Shown: positions 1 through 9,600, numbered from the stretch's first letter. The stretch is DNA of 30,040 nt from UBA3537 sp965657165 (GCA_965657165.1 CBFHNG010000023.1:1-30040), one strand, 5' to 3'. The notes: generated from the letters alone by a model not told the origin. Numbers and translations are program-made.

Positions 1-800
1 CCATCTTGTAAATAAAAAGGATCTTTTCCAATTGTATTAGAGTTGCCTCCTAGACTCAAACCTAGATTTAAATATGGTTGTCCTCTAAAATTTTTAGAAT
101 CTATATTAATATTAGCTCCACCAAAATCTGCATAGTTTTTGGCATTGAATGTTTTGCTGATCCCAATATTTTCAACAATATCTGTTGAAAATAGACCTAA
201 TTCAATATTCTTTTTTGCTGGGTTATTAGATGGCAAAGGCAATCCATTAAGAGTTGTAATGTTATAGCGGTCACCAAGTCCTCTAACAAATATGCTTCCT
301 GAACTATTTTGTTTAGATATACCAGCAGTTTTTGTTACTGCAGCAGCGATATCTCCAACCCCTTTTTTGCTAAGTTCCTGAGCTCCAATAGCAGTTTCCA
401 TAGCCACCGCTTTTTGTTGTTGTAACAATAGTGCACTTTCTGTTTCTCTTGTAGTAGTAGTTTTGATAACAACTTCATCCAAAGAAGCACTATTGGCTTG
501 AAGAATTACATCAATAACATTTGTTTTTCCTGCTTCAACGGTTGTTTCTATTTCAACAGTTTTATAGCCCACATAGCTAAATTGAATGGTATATACTCCA
601 GGGGCCATATTTTCCAGAAAATAATTTCCATCAAAATCAGAAGTTGTTCCTTTTGAACTTCCTTTAATCAAAACGTTTGCAAAAGCAAGAGGTTCGTTAT
701 TAAATTCTTTGTCACTTATAAGACCAGAAACAGTGCCTGAATCTTGAGCGGTCAAAATTAAAGAAGCAAAAGAGAATAGGATTACAAAATAGTATTTCAT
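1..800 (-). CDS. TonB-dependent receptor, N-terminal part (gene runs off the left edge)
   Basis: The ATG is at 798-800 and 266 codons are present before the window ends, so the outer-membrane barrel is missing. Residues 1-19 are a signal peptide (MKYYFVILFSFASLILTAQ) with cleavage expected just before or after the Gln. Residues about 22-100 form a carboxypeptidase-regulatory-like beta-sandwich, with the typical stretches 'ANVLIKGSSKGTTSDFDGNY' and 'YTIQFSYVGYKTVEIE'. Residues about 115-235 are the start of the TonB plug, with the marker 'IFVRGLGDRYNITTLNG' and 'NIELGLFSTDIVENI'. This layout is usual for outer-membrane active transporters of Bacteroidota. The 'RGLGDRYN' plug marks a widespread subgroup whose substrate cannot be read from this part. 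It is divergent from dgt. A TAATTTTG box (833-840, minus strand) lies about 33 bp upstream of the start. No SusD-like partner is visible; it would lie outside the window. Confidence 0.93.
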   Translation of the reverse strand, partial: MKYYFVILFSFASLILTAQDSGTVSGLISDKEFNNEPLAFANVLIKGSSKGTTSDFDGNYFLENMAPGVYTIQFSYVGYKTVEIETTVEAGKTNVIDVILQANSASLDEVVIKTTTTRETESALLLQQQKAVAMETAIGAQELSKKGVGDIAAAVTKTAGISKQNSSGSIFVRGLGDRYNITTLNGLPLPSNNPAKKNIELGLFSTDIVENIGISKTFNAKNYADFGGANINIDSKNFRGQPYLNLGLSLGGNSNTIGKDPFYLQD

Positions 801-832
801 TATTTGTGAATTTTAATACATTTAATTTTTTG

Positions 833-840
833 CAAAATTA
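833..840 (-). promoter_or_regulatory. Candidate -7 box for the TonB-dependent receptor gene
   Basis: On the minus strand the bases read TAATTTTG, fitting the Bacteroidota -7 consensus TAnnTTTG. It sits 32 nt before the ATG at 800. I could not find a TTG -33 element at the usual 17-23 nt spacing, so the call is weak. The rest of the 177-bp gap to dgt (801-977) is AT-rich and holds no gene that I can support. Confidence 0.35.
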
Positions 841-977
841 CATTTGAAAACCGCTTTGGATGATACCCTAATCTTTATAAAACCTTTAACTCAATGTTAC
901 TAAAACCCACTAAAACATTCTTTTCGAAACATTTACTTAACATTGAAAATTACTATCTTGCACACATGAGTAATAGC

Positions 978-2318
978 ATGAATTGGGAACAATTATTATC
1001 CTTAAAACGACAAGGGGATACCAACAAGCGCTTGCGTAACGAACAAGACGAAACACGATTGGGATTTGATGTCGATTATGACCGTATTATTTTTTCTACA
1101 GAATTTAGAAGCCTTCAAGACAAAACTCAGGTGATCCCTCTTTCGTCTACCGACTTTGTACATACACGTCTGACGCACAGTCTAGAAGTGAGTGTTGTAG
1201 CGCGGTCATTGGGAAGAAAAGCGGGCGTAAAAATTTTAGAAAAACACCCGGCGTTACAAGAAATACATGGCTACAAACCCAATGATTTTGGGGCTATTGT
1301 TGCCGCAGCGGCATTAGCACACGATATTGGAAACCCTCCTTTTGGTCACTCTGGAGAAAAGGCCATTGGACATTTTTTTAAACATGGTGCTGGACAACTT
1401 TTTAAAAAAGAACTAACGTCCAAACAATATCAAGACCTCTGTGATTTTGAAGGCAATGCCAATGGGTTTAAAATTTTAACTCAAGATTTGGAAGGTCAAC
1501 CTGGGGGTTTACGCCTGAGCTATGCGACTCTAGGCGCTTTTACAAAATATCCGAAAGCTTCGCTACCCAAAAAGCCAACCCCACACATTGCTTCAAAAAA
1601 GTATGGGTTTTTTCAAAGTGAAGAAAGCATATTTTTGGAAGTCGCAAAAGAACTAGGACTTTTAAAAATAAATCCTAATGACCATCAATTTGTAAGACAC
1701 CCGCTAACGTATTTGGTTGAAGCTGCAGACGACATTTGCTATACCATTATTGATTTTGAAGATGGAATTAATTTAGGTCTTATTGAAGAGGATTTTGCGC
1801 TAGAGTATTTAATTAATTTGGTTAGAGACAGCATTCAAACCAAAAAATATAACGCACTTCCAACAACACAAGCTAGAGTAAGTTATCTAAGAGCTTTGGC
1901 CATTGGAACTCTTATTGACGATGCCGTAGCTATTTTTATAAAAAATGAAACTGCAATTTTAAATGGAACTTTTGATGTTTCATTACTAGAAAAAAGTAAA
2001 TTCCAAGCCCAAATAAATGACATTATAAAATTAAGTATAGAGCGAATTTATAATGCACAAGAAGTTATAGACAAAGAAATATCTGGTTTTGAAATTATCA
2101 ATGCATTGCTTTTACGTTTTACAACAGCGGTCAATAATTGTCATGAAAACAAAGCCAGTAGTTACGATAAACTGTTAATGAAATCACTTCCAAAAGAGAT
2201 GGAACTTCAGCACCAGAAGTTGTACAACCGTTTGATGGGCGTATGCTCTGTGGTCGCCTCCTATTCCGATAGTAAAGCGGTATTGATGTATAAAAAACTC
2301 AAGGGGTTGACGTTCTAA
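978..2318 (+). CDS. dgt: Deoxyguanosinetriphosphate triphosphohydrolase (dNTPase), HD family
   Basis: Hydrolyses dNTPs (classically dGTP) to the deoxynucleoside plus tripolyphosphate, acting on cytosolic nucleotide pools. With the start at 978 the protein is 446 aa and opens MNWEQLLSLKRQGD, a start I recall for flavobacterial homologues. ATG 966 (four residues earlier) is an alternative, while ATG 894 would add an unconserved tail. The HD metal site is complete: H67 (RLTHSLE), H115-D116 (LAHDIGNPPFGHSGE) and D251 (EAADDICYTIIDFEDG). 'EFRSLQDKTQVIPL' at 42-55 is typical of the family. Its stop codon overlaps that of the convergent dxs gene (TAA at 2316-2318 against TAG at 2317-2315). The TATCTTG at 954-960 may be a degenerate -7 box. 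Confidence 0.93.
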   Translation: MNWEQLLSLKRQGDTNKRLRNEQDETRLGFDVDYDRIIFSTEFRSLQDKTQVIPLSSTDFVHTRLTHSLEVSVVARSLGRKAGVKILEKHPALQEIHGYKPNDFGAIVAAAALAHDIGNPPFGHSGEKAIGHFFKHGAGQLFKKELTSKQYQDLCDFEGNANGFKILTQDLEGQPGGLRLSYATLGAFTKYPKASLPKKPTPHIASKKYGFFQSEESIFLEVAKELGLLKINPNDHQFVRHPLTYLVEAADDICYTIIDFEDGINLGLIEEDFALEYLINLVRDSIQTKKYNALPTTQARVSYLRALAIGTLIDDAVAIFIKNETAILNGTFDVSLLEKSKFQAQINDIIKLSIERIYNAQEVIDKEISGFEIINALLLRFTTAVNNCHENKASSYDKLLMKSLPKEMELQHQKLYNRLMGVCSVVASYSDSKAVLMYKKLKGLTF

Positions 2319-4066
2319 AGGGTTTTTAGAAAAACTCTTAGTGCATCATCATCAAGTCCTAGCTGTTTTTGCAGTTCCTTTGTGGTGCCATGTTCTATAA
2401 ATTCATCTGGAATGCCTTTAATATAAATGGGATTTTTAAAATTATGCTGCGCTGCAAACTCTAAAACAGCACTTCCAAACCCCCCACGAATTGTCCCATT
2501 TTCTACGGTTACAATGGTAGAGTAATTTTTAAAAATATCTTTTAATAAGCGTTCATCAAGGGGTTTTATAAAACGCATATCAAAATGAGCGATTTCTAAG
2601 TTTTCAATAGCATTTTGAACATTATTTGCAATGGCACCTACAGAAAGCACCGCAATTTTTTGCCCCTCTTGAAGCTGCACACCTGTTCCAATAGTTATCG
2701 TCTCAAAATCCTGTTCCCAATTCAAAATCTTGCCACGGCCTCTAGGGTAACGAATAGCAATAGGATGTTCCAATCCTTGCTGCGCCGTATACATGATATT
2801 TCTAAGTTCAATTTCATTTCTAGGGGCGACAATAATCAGGTTAGGAATACAACGCAAATAGGCAATATCAAAAACACCGTGGTGTGTCGCCCCATCTTGA
2901 CCAACAAGTCCGGCACGGTCCAAACAAAATATGACAGGCAAATTTTGTAATGCAACATCGTGAATCACCTGATCATATGCACGTTGTAAAAACGTGGAAT
3001 ATATGGCACAAAAAGGAACTAATCCATGTGTTGCCATACCAGCGGCCAAAGTGACGGCATGTTGTTCGGCGATTCCAACATCAAAAGCGCGTTTTGGAAA
3101 AACGTCCATCATAAATTTTAAAGAACTTCCAGTTGGCATAGCAGGGGTTATTCCTACAATGTTTTTATTTTCTGTAGCAAGTTCTACAAGAGTTTTTCCA
3201 AATACGTCCTGAAACTTAGGCGGAAGATGCGCTTTATTGGAGGGAATTAAATCTCCAGTTTTTGCATTAAATTTTCCAGGAGCGTGGTAGACTACTTGAT
3301 TGTCTTCGGCTTGTTTTAGACCTTTTCCTTTGGTGGTTATCACATGCAAAAACTTTGGCCCTTCAATCGTTTTTAGACGTTCCAATTCTTGCACTAAAGC
3401 ATTAAGGTCATGCCCGTCAATAGGGCCAGAATATTCAAAATTGAGCGCTTCAAAAATATTATCTTCCTTTTGTTGTCCTTTCTTGACATTCGTCAAATAT
3501 TGTTTGAGTGCCCCTACACTTGGATCAATTCCAATGGCATTATCATTCAAAATCACCAGCAAATTGGTGTTGGTAACGCCGGCGTGATTTAACCCTTCAA
3601 ATGCCATTCCACCAGCAATAGAAGCATCTCCAATGATTGCAATATGGTGTTTTTGAAGCCCTTTGAGTTGACTTGCAATGGCCATTCCTAGTGCCGCAGA
3701 AATAGATGTTGACGCATGACCAGTTCCAAAAGTGTCAAATATACTTTCGCTACGTTTTGGGAAACCACTAATACCACCTAATTGCCTATTGGTATCAAAA
3801 ATGTTCTTTCTTCCTGTCAAAATTTTGTGCCCGTATGCCTGATGGCCAACATCCCAAAGCAGTATATCTTCTGGGGTTTCAAAAACATAGTGCAATGCAA
3901 TAGTGAGTTCCACGGCTCCCAAACTTGCACCTAGATGCCCTTCTTTGGAAGCCACAATTTTGATGATAAATGCTCTTAATTCTTGAGCAAGTTGTGGCAA
4001 GGCCTCTGTTGCTAAGGCTCGCAAATCTTGTGGATGATTGATATGGTCTATTAATTTTTTTTGCAC
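2315..4066 (-). CDS. dxs: 1-deoxy-D-xylulose-5-phosphate synthase
   Basis: Thiamine-diphosphate enzyme joining pyruvate and glyceraldehyde 3-phosphate to give DXP, the entry step of the MEP isoprenoid pathway. It is 583 aa from the GTG at 4066, somewhat shorter than the E. coli enzyme (620 aa). Visible motifs are KEGHLGASLG near residue 41, the TPP-binding GDASIAGGMAFEGLNHAG (146-163) closed by NDN, and the transketolase-type 'GIAEQHAVTLAAGMATHG'. The reading frame stays open to a TTG at 4081. A TATTTTTG -7 box at 4078-4071 lies between the two, so a transcript from it could use only the GTG (MQKKLIDHINHPQDL). The transcript would then be nearly leaderless. It is convergent with dgt, with interlocked stop codons, and divergent from tadA. 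The prenyl synthase at 13166 acts downstream in the same pathway. Confidence 0.94.
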   Translation of the reverse strand: MQKKLIDHINHPQDLRALATEALPQLAQELRAFIIKIVASKEGHLGASLGAVELTIALHYVFETPEDILLWDVGHQAYGHKILTGRKNIFDTNRQLGGISGFPKRSESIFDTFGTGHASTSISAALGMAIASQLKGLQKHHIAIIGDASIAGGMAFEGLNHAGVTNTNLLVILNDNAIGIDPSVGALKQYLTNVKKGQQKEDNIFEALNFEYSGPIDGHDLNALVQELERLKTIEGPKFLHVITTKGKGLKQAEDNQVVYHAPGKFNAKTGDLIPSNKAHLPPKFQDVFGKTLVELATENKNIVGITPAMPTGSSLKFMMDVFPKRAFDVGIAEQHAVTLAAGMATHGLVPFCAIYSTFLQRAYDQVIHDVALQNLPVIFCLDRAGLVGQDGATHHGVFDIAYLRCIPNLIIVAPRNEIELRNIMYTAQQGLEHPIAIRYPRGRGKILNWEQDFETITIGTGVQLQEGQKIAVLSVGAIANNVQNAIENLEIAHFDMRFIKPLDERLLKDIFKNYSTIVTVENGTIRGGFGSAVLEFAAQHNFKNPIYIKGIPDEFIEHGTTKELQKQLGLDDDALRVFLKTL

Positions 4067-4070
4067 ACTA

Positions 4071-4100
4071 CAAAAATACAAGATTGAAATTGTATTTTTG
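4071..4100. promoter_or_regulatory. Inverted repeat carrying the back-to-back -7 boxes of dxs and tadA
   Basis: CAAAAATACAA (4071-4081) and TTGTATTTTTG (4090-4100) are perfect 11-bp reverse complements around an 8-nt centre. Each arm includes TATTTTTG, a good TAnnTTTG -7 box, one reading left into dxs (start GTG 4066) and one reading right into tadA (start ATG 4135). No TTG -33 element lies at the standard distance for either. The symmetry could therefore be an operator or simply two mirrored promoters. Confidence 0.55.
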
Positions 4101-4134
4101 CTTGATAATCAAGATTTAATGTTGAGGCGATATT

Positions 4135-4584
4135 ATGGAAGCACTATTTGATGATACCTATTTTATGAAGAAAGCCTTGACGGAAGCCGAAATGGCTTTT
4201 GAAAAAGGTGAGGTGCCAGTTGGGGCTGTTGTTGTGGTCGATAACCAAATTATTGCACGAGCGCATAACTTGACCGAACTTTTAAATGATGTGACTGCCC
4301 ATGCCGAAATGCAAGCCATTACCGCAGCGGCTAACTATTTAGGTGGAAAATTTTTACACAATTGTACATTATACGTCACTTTGGAACCGTGCCAAATGTG
4401 TGCTGGAGCGCTCTATTGGAGTCAAATTTCTAGAGTGGTCTATGGGGCCAAAGACCATGAGCGAGGGTTTACAACAATGGGAACCTTATTACACCCAAAA
4501 ACAAAAATCGTTGGGGGGCTATTAGCCGAAGAAGCATCAGAAATATTAAAACGCTTTTTTATCCAAAAGCGTAATTTGAATTAA
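4135..4584 (+). CDS. tadA: tRNA-specific adenosine-34 deaminase
   Basis: Zinc deaminase of the cytidine-deaminase fold that converts A34 to inosine in the anticodon of tRNA-Arg(ACG), letting it read CGU, CGC and CGA codons. It is 149 aa, normal for the family. The zinc/proton-shuttle motif H56-A-E58 (TAHAEMQAI) and P85-C86-x-x-C89 (LEPCQMCAGAL) are intact. 'GEVPVGAVVVVDNQIIARAHN' at about 25-45 is the conserved N-terminal strand region. The gene stands alone: divergent from dxs and convergent, 8 bp apart, with the small membrane protein gene at 4593. Annotators may call it 'nucleoside deaminase', but the motif context fits TadA better than guanine deaminase. Confidence 0.92.
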   Translation: MEALFDDTYFMKKALTEAEMAFEKGEVPVGAVVVVDNQIIARAHNLTELLNDVTAHAEMQAITAAANYLGGKFLHNCTLYVTLEPCQMCAGALYWSQISRVVYGAKDHERGFTTMGTLLHPKTKIVGGLLAEEASEILKRFFIQKRNLN

Positions 4585-4592
4585 TTAATAGT

Positions 4593-4853
4593 TTATTCAA
4601 AATCTCTCATTTTATCAAGATTTTCTTTGGTGAGCATATAGTCTGAAGCCTTTTTGTCTTTCCAGTGGTAATAGGAAAATAGAGGAAATACAACAAAAAA
4701 CAAGCCAACAACTCCAAAGCCAATAAGTTTTTGTGAAAGTGCTATTTCTTGCGCTTTTACGGTGGCATTTGTGGTATGAGAATCGGGGATGAAAAATCCT
4801 AAAATTATGCTACCAATGGCACAAATAAAAAGAAACCAAATAAGGTATTTCAT
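4593..4853 (-). CDS. Small two-helix membrane protein, function unknown
   Basis: An 86-aa protein that I do not recognise. Two hydrophobic helices are visible, at about residues 3-21 (LIWFLFICAIGSIILGFFI) and 43-62 (LIGFGVVGLFFVVFPLFSYY). They are separated by a polar loop with an Ala/Gln/Glu-rich stretch and followed by a charged tail (HWKDKKASDYMLTKENLDKMRDFE). The first helix could be read as a signal peptide, but there is no clear cleavage site. It starts 11 bp after the aspS stop codon on the same strand, so it is probably co-transcribed with aspS. Composition and codon use look like its neighbours. Confidence 0.75.
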   Translation of the reverse strand: MKYLIWFLFICAIGSIILGFFIPDSHTTNATVKAQEIALSQKLIGFGVVGLFFVVFPLFSYYHWKDKKASDYMLTKENLDKMRDFE

Positions 4854-4864
4854 GTTTGAAATTT

Positions 4865-6610
4865 TTATGTTGTTTGCAGCCCCAGTTCGTCCAATTGACT
4901 ATTGTCAATAGGTGCAGGGGCATCAATCATAACGTCTCTACCAGAGTTGTTTTTTGGAAACGCAATAAAATCACGAATGGTTTCTTGGCCGCCCAAAATT
5001 GCCACCAATCGATCTAAACCAAAAGCAATACCACCATGTGGGGGTGCACCATATTCAAAGGCATTCATTAAAAACCCAAATTGGGCTTTGGCTTCTTCTT
5101 TGGTAAAGCCTAAATGGTCAAACATTAAAGCTTGTGTTTCTTTATCGTGGATTCGTATAGAACCACCACCAATTTCGTTGCCATTAAGGACAAGATCGTA
5201 GGCATTGGCTTTGACGTCTCCGGGTTTGGAATCTAGTAATTCTATTTGTCCGGGTTTAGGCGAAGTAAACGGATGGTGCATAGCATGATAACGCTGGGTG
5301 TCTTCATCCCATTCCAATAAAGGAAAATCCACGACCCAAAGGGGTGCAAATTCGTCGGGTTTTCTTAAGCCTAATCGTTCTGCCATTTCCATACGTAAGG
5401 CGCTTAGTTGCGCACGGACTTTATTAGTTTCGCCAGAGAGTACACAAATAAGGTCACCGGCTTTTGCATTTGTGGCTTTTGCCCAATTGGCCAAATCGTT
5501 TTGGTCATAGAATTTATCAACAGAAGATTTATAAGTACCATCTTCGTTGCAACGTACATAAACCATTCCCAAAGCGCCAATTTGAGGGCGTTTGACCCAA
5601 TCGATAAGTTTATCAATGTCTTTTCTTGAATAGGAATTACCACTAGGAATTGCAATTCCCACAACGAGTTCGGCAGCGTTAAACACCTTAAAATCTTTGT
5701 GTTGCGCCACATCATTAAGCTCGCCAAACTCCATTCCAAAACGAATATCCGGTTTGTCATTACCGTAACGTTTCATGGCCTCGTCAAAGGTCATTCTTGG
5801 AAATTCTGCGATATCAACCCCATTTATTTCTTTAATTAAATGACGTGTTAAACCTTCAAAGGTATTTAAAACGTCTTCCTGCTCTACAAAGGCCATTTCG
5901 CAGTCAATTTGCGTAAATTCCGGTTGACGATCGGCACGCAAGTCCTCGTCTCTAAAGCATTTGACAATTTGGAAGTATTTATCCATACCACCAACCATTA
6001 GTAGCTGTTTGAACGTTTGTGGCGATTGTGGTAGTGCATAAAATTGACCTTCATTCATTCGGCTAGGGACTACAAAATCTCTTGCGCCCTCTGGAGTAGA
6101 TTTTATTAAATAAGGGGTTTCCACCTCAATAAAACCATCTTTAGATAAATAGTTGCGAACTTCTTGTGTGACTTTATGTCTAAAAATCAAATTTTCTTTT
6201 ACAGGATTTCTTCTAATATCCAAATAGCGGTATTTCATTCGAAGTTCTTCGCCACCATCTGTTTGATCTTCAATGGTAAATGGAGGTAATTTTGCATCGT
6301 TAAGAACGGTGAGTTCTGAAACAAGTATCTCAATCTCACCAGTTGGGATATTTGGATTTTTTGAAGCCCGTTCAATAACTGTTCCTGTAATTTGAATGAC
6401 ATATTCACGGCCTAAATTTCTGGCCACTTCCATCAGTTTTTCATCAGTACGATCTGCATCAAAAACAAGTTGTGTGATGCCATAGCGGTCGCGTAAATCT
6501 ACCCATGCCACAAATCCTTTGTCTCTAGATTTTTGAACCCAGCCCGAAAGGGTTACTTTTTGGTTGATGTGTGATGCTCTAAGTTCACCACAATGATGCG
6601 TTCTGTACAT
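4865..6610 (-). CDS. aspS: Aspartyl-tRNA synthetase (bacterial type)
   Basis: Class II aminoacyl-tRNA synthetase that charges tRNA-Asp with aspartate; 581 aa, the size of bacterial AspRS. Residues 1-105 are the OB-fold anticodon-binding domain (SGWVQKSRDKGFVAWVDLRD). Motif 2 lies at 219-239 (F219-R220-DE, then ADRQPEFTQIDCEM). The bacterial GAD insertion spans about 290-410, with NAKAGDLICVLSG near its end. 'IGGGSIRIHDKE' lies at 480-491 and motif 3, with G531-L-D-R534, ends the catalytic core. Whether it also makes Asp-tRNA-Asn cannot be decided from sequence alone. A TAAATTTG -7 box at 6636-6629 gives it its own transcript downstream of the efflux genes. The small membrane protein gene follows 11 bp after it. 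Confidence 0.96.
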   Translation of the reverse strand: MYRTHHCGELRASHINQKVTLSGWVQKSRDKGFVAWVDLRDRYGITQLVFDADRTDEKLMEVARNLGREYVIQITGTVIERASKNPNIPTGEIEILVSELTVLNDAKLPPFTIEDQTDGGEELRMKYRYLDIRRNPVKENLIFRHKVTQEVRNYLSKDGFIEVETPYLIKSTPEGARDFVVPSRMNEGQFYALPQSPQTFKQLLMVGGMDKYFQIVKCFRDEDLRADRQPEFTQIDCEMAFVEQEDVLNTFEGLTRHLIKEINGVDIAEFPRMTFDEAMKRYGNDKPDIRFGMEFGELNDVAQHKDFKVFNAAELVVGIAIPSGNSYSRKDIDKLIDWVKRPQIGALGMVYVRCNEDGTYKSSVDKFYDQNDLANWAKATNAKAGDLICVLSGETNKVRAQLSALRMEMAERLGLRKPDEFAPLWVVDFPLLEWDEDTQRYHAMHHPFTSPKPGQIELLDSKPGDVKANAYDLVLNGNEIGGGSIRIHDKETQALMFDHLGFTKEEAKAQFGFLMNAFEYGAPPHGGIAFGLDRLVAILGGQETIRDFIAFPKNNSGRDVMIDAPAPIDNSQLDELGLQTT

Positions 6611-6628
6611 TTGAATCGTTTAGTTGGG

Positions 6629-6636
6629 CAAATTTA
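6629..6636 (-). promoter_or_regulatory. Candidate -7 box of aspS
   Basis: The minus strand reads TAAATTTG, a perfect match to TAnnTTTG, 18 bp before the aspS ATG and inside the 53-bp gap to the RND gene. No TTG is at the expected -33 position. The predicted leader is only about 13 nt. Confidence 0.5.
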
Positions 6637-6663
6637 ACATTATTATATTAAAAGAAAGACCTT

Positions 6664-9600
6664 CTAAGAGGCAACATTCACTTTTTTGGTTTTTATTTTA
6701 TTGATTAAATAATACAAAATTGGTACAACAACCAGAGTAAGGAAGGTAGCAAAAGTAAGGCCATAGATAATGGCCCAGCCCATTGGCCCCCAAAAAGCTA
6801 CATTTTCTCCTCCTATATAAAAATTAGGGTTCAGTTCTGTCACCAGTGTTTTAAAATTAATATTTATTCCAAGCGCTAATGGCAAAAGCCCCAGAATTGT
6901 AGTCATTGCTGTAAGAAGCACCGGTCTAAGACGTGTTTTTCCGCCTTCAACCACACATTCTAAAAGCTGAGAAGAGGTGAGTTTTTCAGATGAATTGAGG
7001 TTCAATTCTTTTCTTTTTCTAGCAATAATCAAATTGATATAATCAATAAGAACTATAGCATTGTTTACCACAATTCCAGCCAATGAAATGATTCCAATCA
7101 TTGTCATTAAAATCACAAAATCCATTCTAAAAATAAGTAAGCCAAATAGGACACCAATTAGACTTAAAAACACCGATATAGAAATAATAATTGGTGTTGT
7201 TGCAGAGTTGAATTGTGCCACCAAAATCAGAAATATAATAGATACCGCAATAAGAAGAGCTTTGCTTAGAAAAGCCATTTCTTTGGCTTGCTTTTCTTGT
7301 TCGCCAGTAAAGTTGATATTGACGCCTTTTGGGATTTGAAAATCCGTTATCAATTCACGAATATTGTCATTGACTTGTGTGGGGTTATAGTCGTTAAGGA
7401 CATTGGAGTAAAGCGTTACCACACGATCCAAATCAATGCGCTTTACAGCACTAAAACTCGATTGGTTTTCGGTGGTTGCAATGGCCGAAATTGGGACTTG
7501 TTTTATCTGCCCACTGCCTTGATCTCTAAATGTTATTTTTTGATTTAACAATGCTGTTCTGTTATATCTGAATTTTTCATTCAAACGGATATTAATGGGA
7601 TAGTCATCAGTTAGGTCTTTGTATGTAGACACTTCTTTTCCATAAAGCGCTGTTCTAAGGTTGGCACCAATTTGACCTGTTGAAACACCGAGTCGTCTTG
7701 CTTTTTGACGGTCAACATTGACTAACAGTTCGGGTTTCCCTTGGTCAATATCGAGTTTTAGTTCTTCAATTCCTGGAATATTAGCCGCATTTATAAATGC
7801 TTTTAAGTTGTTGGCCGTTTCTAGAATTAACTCATAATCATCACCTTTAATTTCTAAATTAATAGGAGAGCCTGTTGGAGGGCCATCGGCAGGTTTATCC
7901 ACAACGATACTTACACCAGGATAATTATTTATGACATTTCGAATATCAATCAAAACTTGCTCAGAACTAATACCTTGGCGGTCTTGGAATTTTACAAAAT
8001 CAACAGTAATTCTTGCTTTGTTTGGTGTGTTTCCACCAGATTGTCCTTTACTCGGATCGGAAGTGCCTTCGCCAACTTGGCCAATAACAGATGTGACTAA
8101 AAAATTCTCCCCATCTTTTTCATATTTTTTAAGATGGTTTTCAATATCCGCTTCAATTCTTTTGGAAAGCAAATTGGTGTCTTCAATATCTGTACCAATT
8201 GGATATTCTAAAAATACAAACACTTGTTTGGCTTCAGTATTTGGAAAAAACAAAACTTTGGGCGGAAAAGTACTCATAAGCCCAATGGCTACAAAAAGCA
8301 GCGCAAATGTACCAACAATAATAGCGTATGGTTTTTTACCTTTTAAGTTTTTTATGAGGAATTTTTCATAACTATTTTCCAATTTATTGACGACTGTTAC
8401 TTTGTCTTTTTTTGGTGCAATTTTCATATAAAGAGAAATCAACATAGGGTTGATGACCAATGCCACAAACAACGAAGAACTGAGTACAATAATAAGTGTT
8501 ATGGGCAACCATTGCATAAATTTTCCAATAATACCGTCCCACAAAATAAGTGGGAAAAATGCGGCTAGGGTTGTAGCCGTTGAAGCAATAATTGGCAAAG
8601 CGACTTCGCCAACACCAAGTTTTGCAGCTTTCATTCTAGGCATGCCTTCGTCCATTAAACGATAGACGTTTTCTACAACTACAATACCATTATCTACCAA
8701 CATTCCTAGTGCAATAACTAGCGAAAACAAGACCATAGTGTTGAGGGTTACCCCTATTGAACTTAAGATGATAAAGGAAAGAAACATTGATAATGGAATT
8801 GCTATTCCTACAAATAATGCATTTCTAAACCCTAAGAAAAAGTAAAGCACTGCAACGACCAAAATAACCCCAAGAACGATGCTGTTTTCCAAGTCGGCTA
8901 CCATGGTTCTGGTATCGTTGGACTGATCGTTTGTTTTTGAAATTACCAGATTGTCTGGAAATACACTTGCTTTAGATTCTTCAATTATTGCGTCTATTTT
9001 TGAGGAGGCTTTAAGTAAATTTTGCCCACTTCTTTTTTTGACATCTAACATCACAACAGGCTGTGAATATTCTCTGGCGTAACTTTGCTTTTCTTGCTCT
9101 TTAAATTGGACTTCTGCAATATCACGCAGGTAAACAATGTTGCCTTTTTCACTTTTGACAATAATATTTTTTACTCCATGAGGGTCTTTAAATTCTCCAA
9201 CCACACGAACAGTTCGGCGTGTTCCATTCTCGAGAATATCGCCACCAGACACGCTTCGGTTTTCAAAAGCAATTGCATTTTCTATGTCATTAAAACTAAT
9301 TTTTGAAGCTTCCATTTTATATAAATCAACAGCAACTTCCAGTTCTTTTTCTTGAATACCACGAATATCTACACTAGAAATTTCAGCTAATTTTTCAATC
9401 TCATCTTCCAAATACTCCCCATATTCTTTAAGTTGTTCCATTGAAAAATCTCCCGAAAGATTGATGTTCATAATAGGCATTTGCTCACTAAAATTCATTT
9501 CGGTGATGCTAGGTTCTGTTGGCAAATCTTTTGGAAAATCCTTGTCTGCCATTGCAATATCGACCTTATCTTTGACTTTTTGTAACGCCTCAGAAGGGGT

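Noticed and set aside
893..944. Repeated AACATT elements (914-919, 928-933, 939-944) and an inverted AATGTT (893-898) upstream of dgt
   Set aside because: Six-base AT-rich words at irregular spacing in a low-GC intergenic region are expected by chance; no clear dyad or phasing.
894..977. Longer dgt start at ATG 894 (28 extra residues)
   Set aside because: The extra N-terminus (MLLKPTKTFFSK...) is unlike the family start, and the possible -7 box at 954-960 lies downstream of it.
801..977. A possible riboswitch or structured leader in the receptor/dgt gap
   Set aside because: No recognisable riboswitch core and no stem longer than six base pairs could be found by eye.
2615..3592. Several open frames on the plus strand across dxs (for example 2615-2950, 2994-3212, 3300-3587)
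   Set aside because: They lie antisense inside a well-supported dxs frame, show no recognisable domain, and have the composition expected of a reverse-complement reading.
7931..8371. A 146-codon plus-strand frame inside the RND pump gene
   Set aside because: Antisense to a conserved transmembrane/periplasmic coding region; no promoter, no family resemblance. Long shadow frames are common opposite RND genes.
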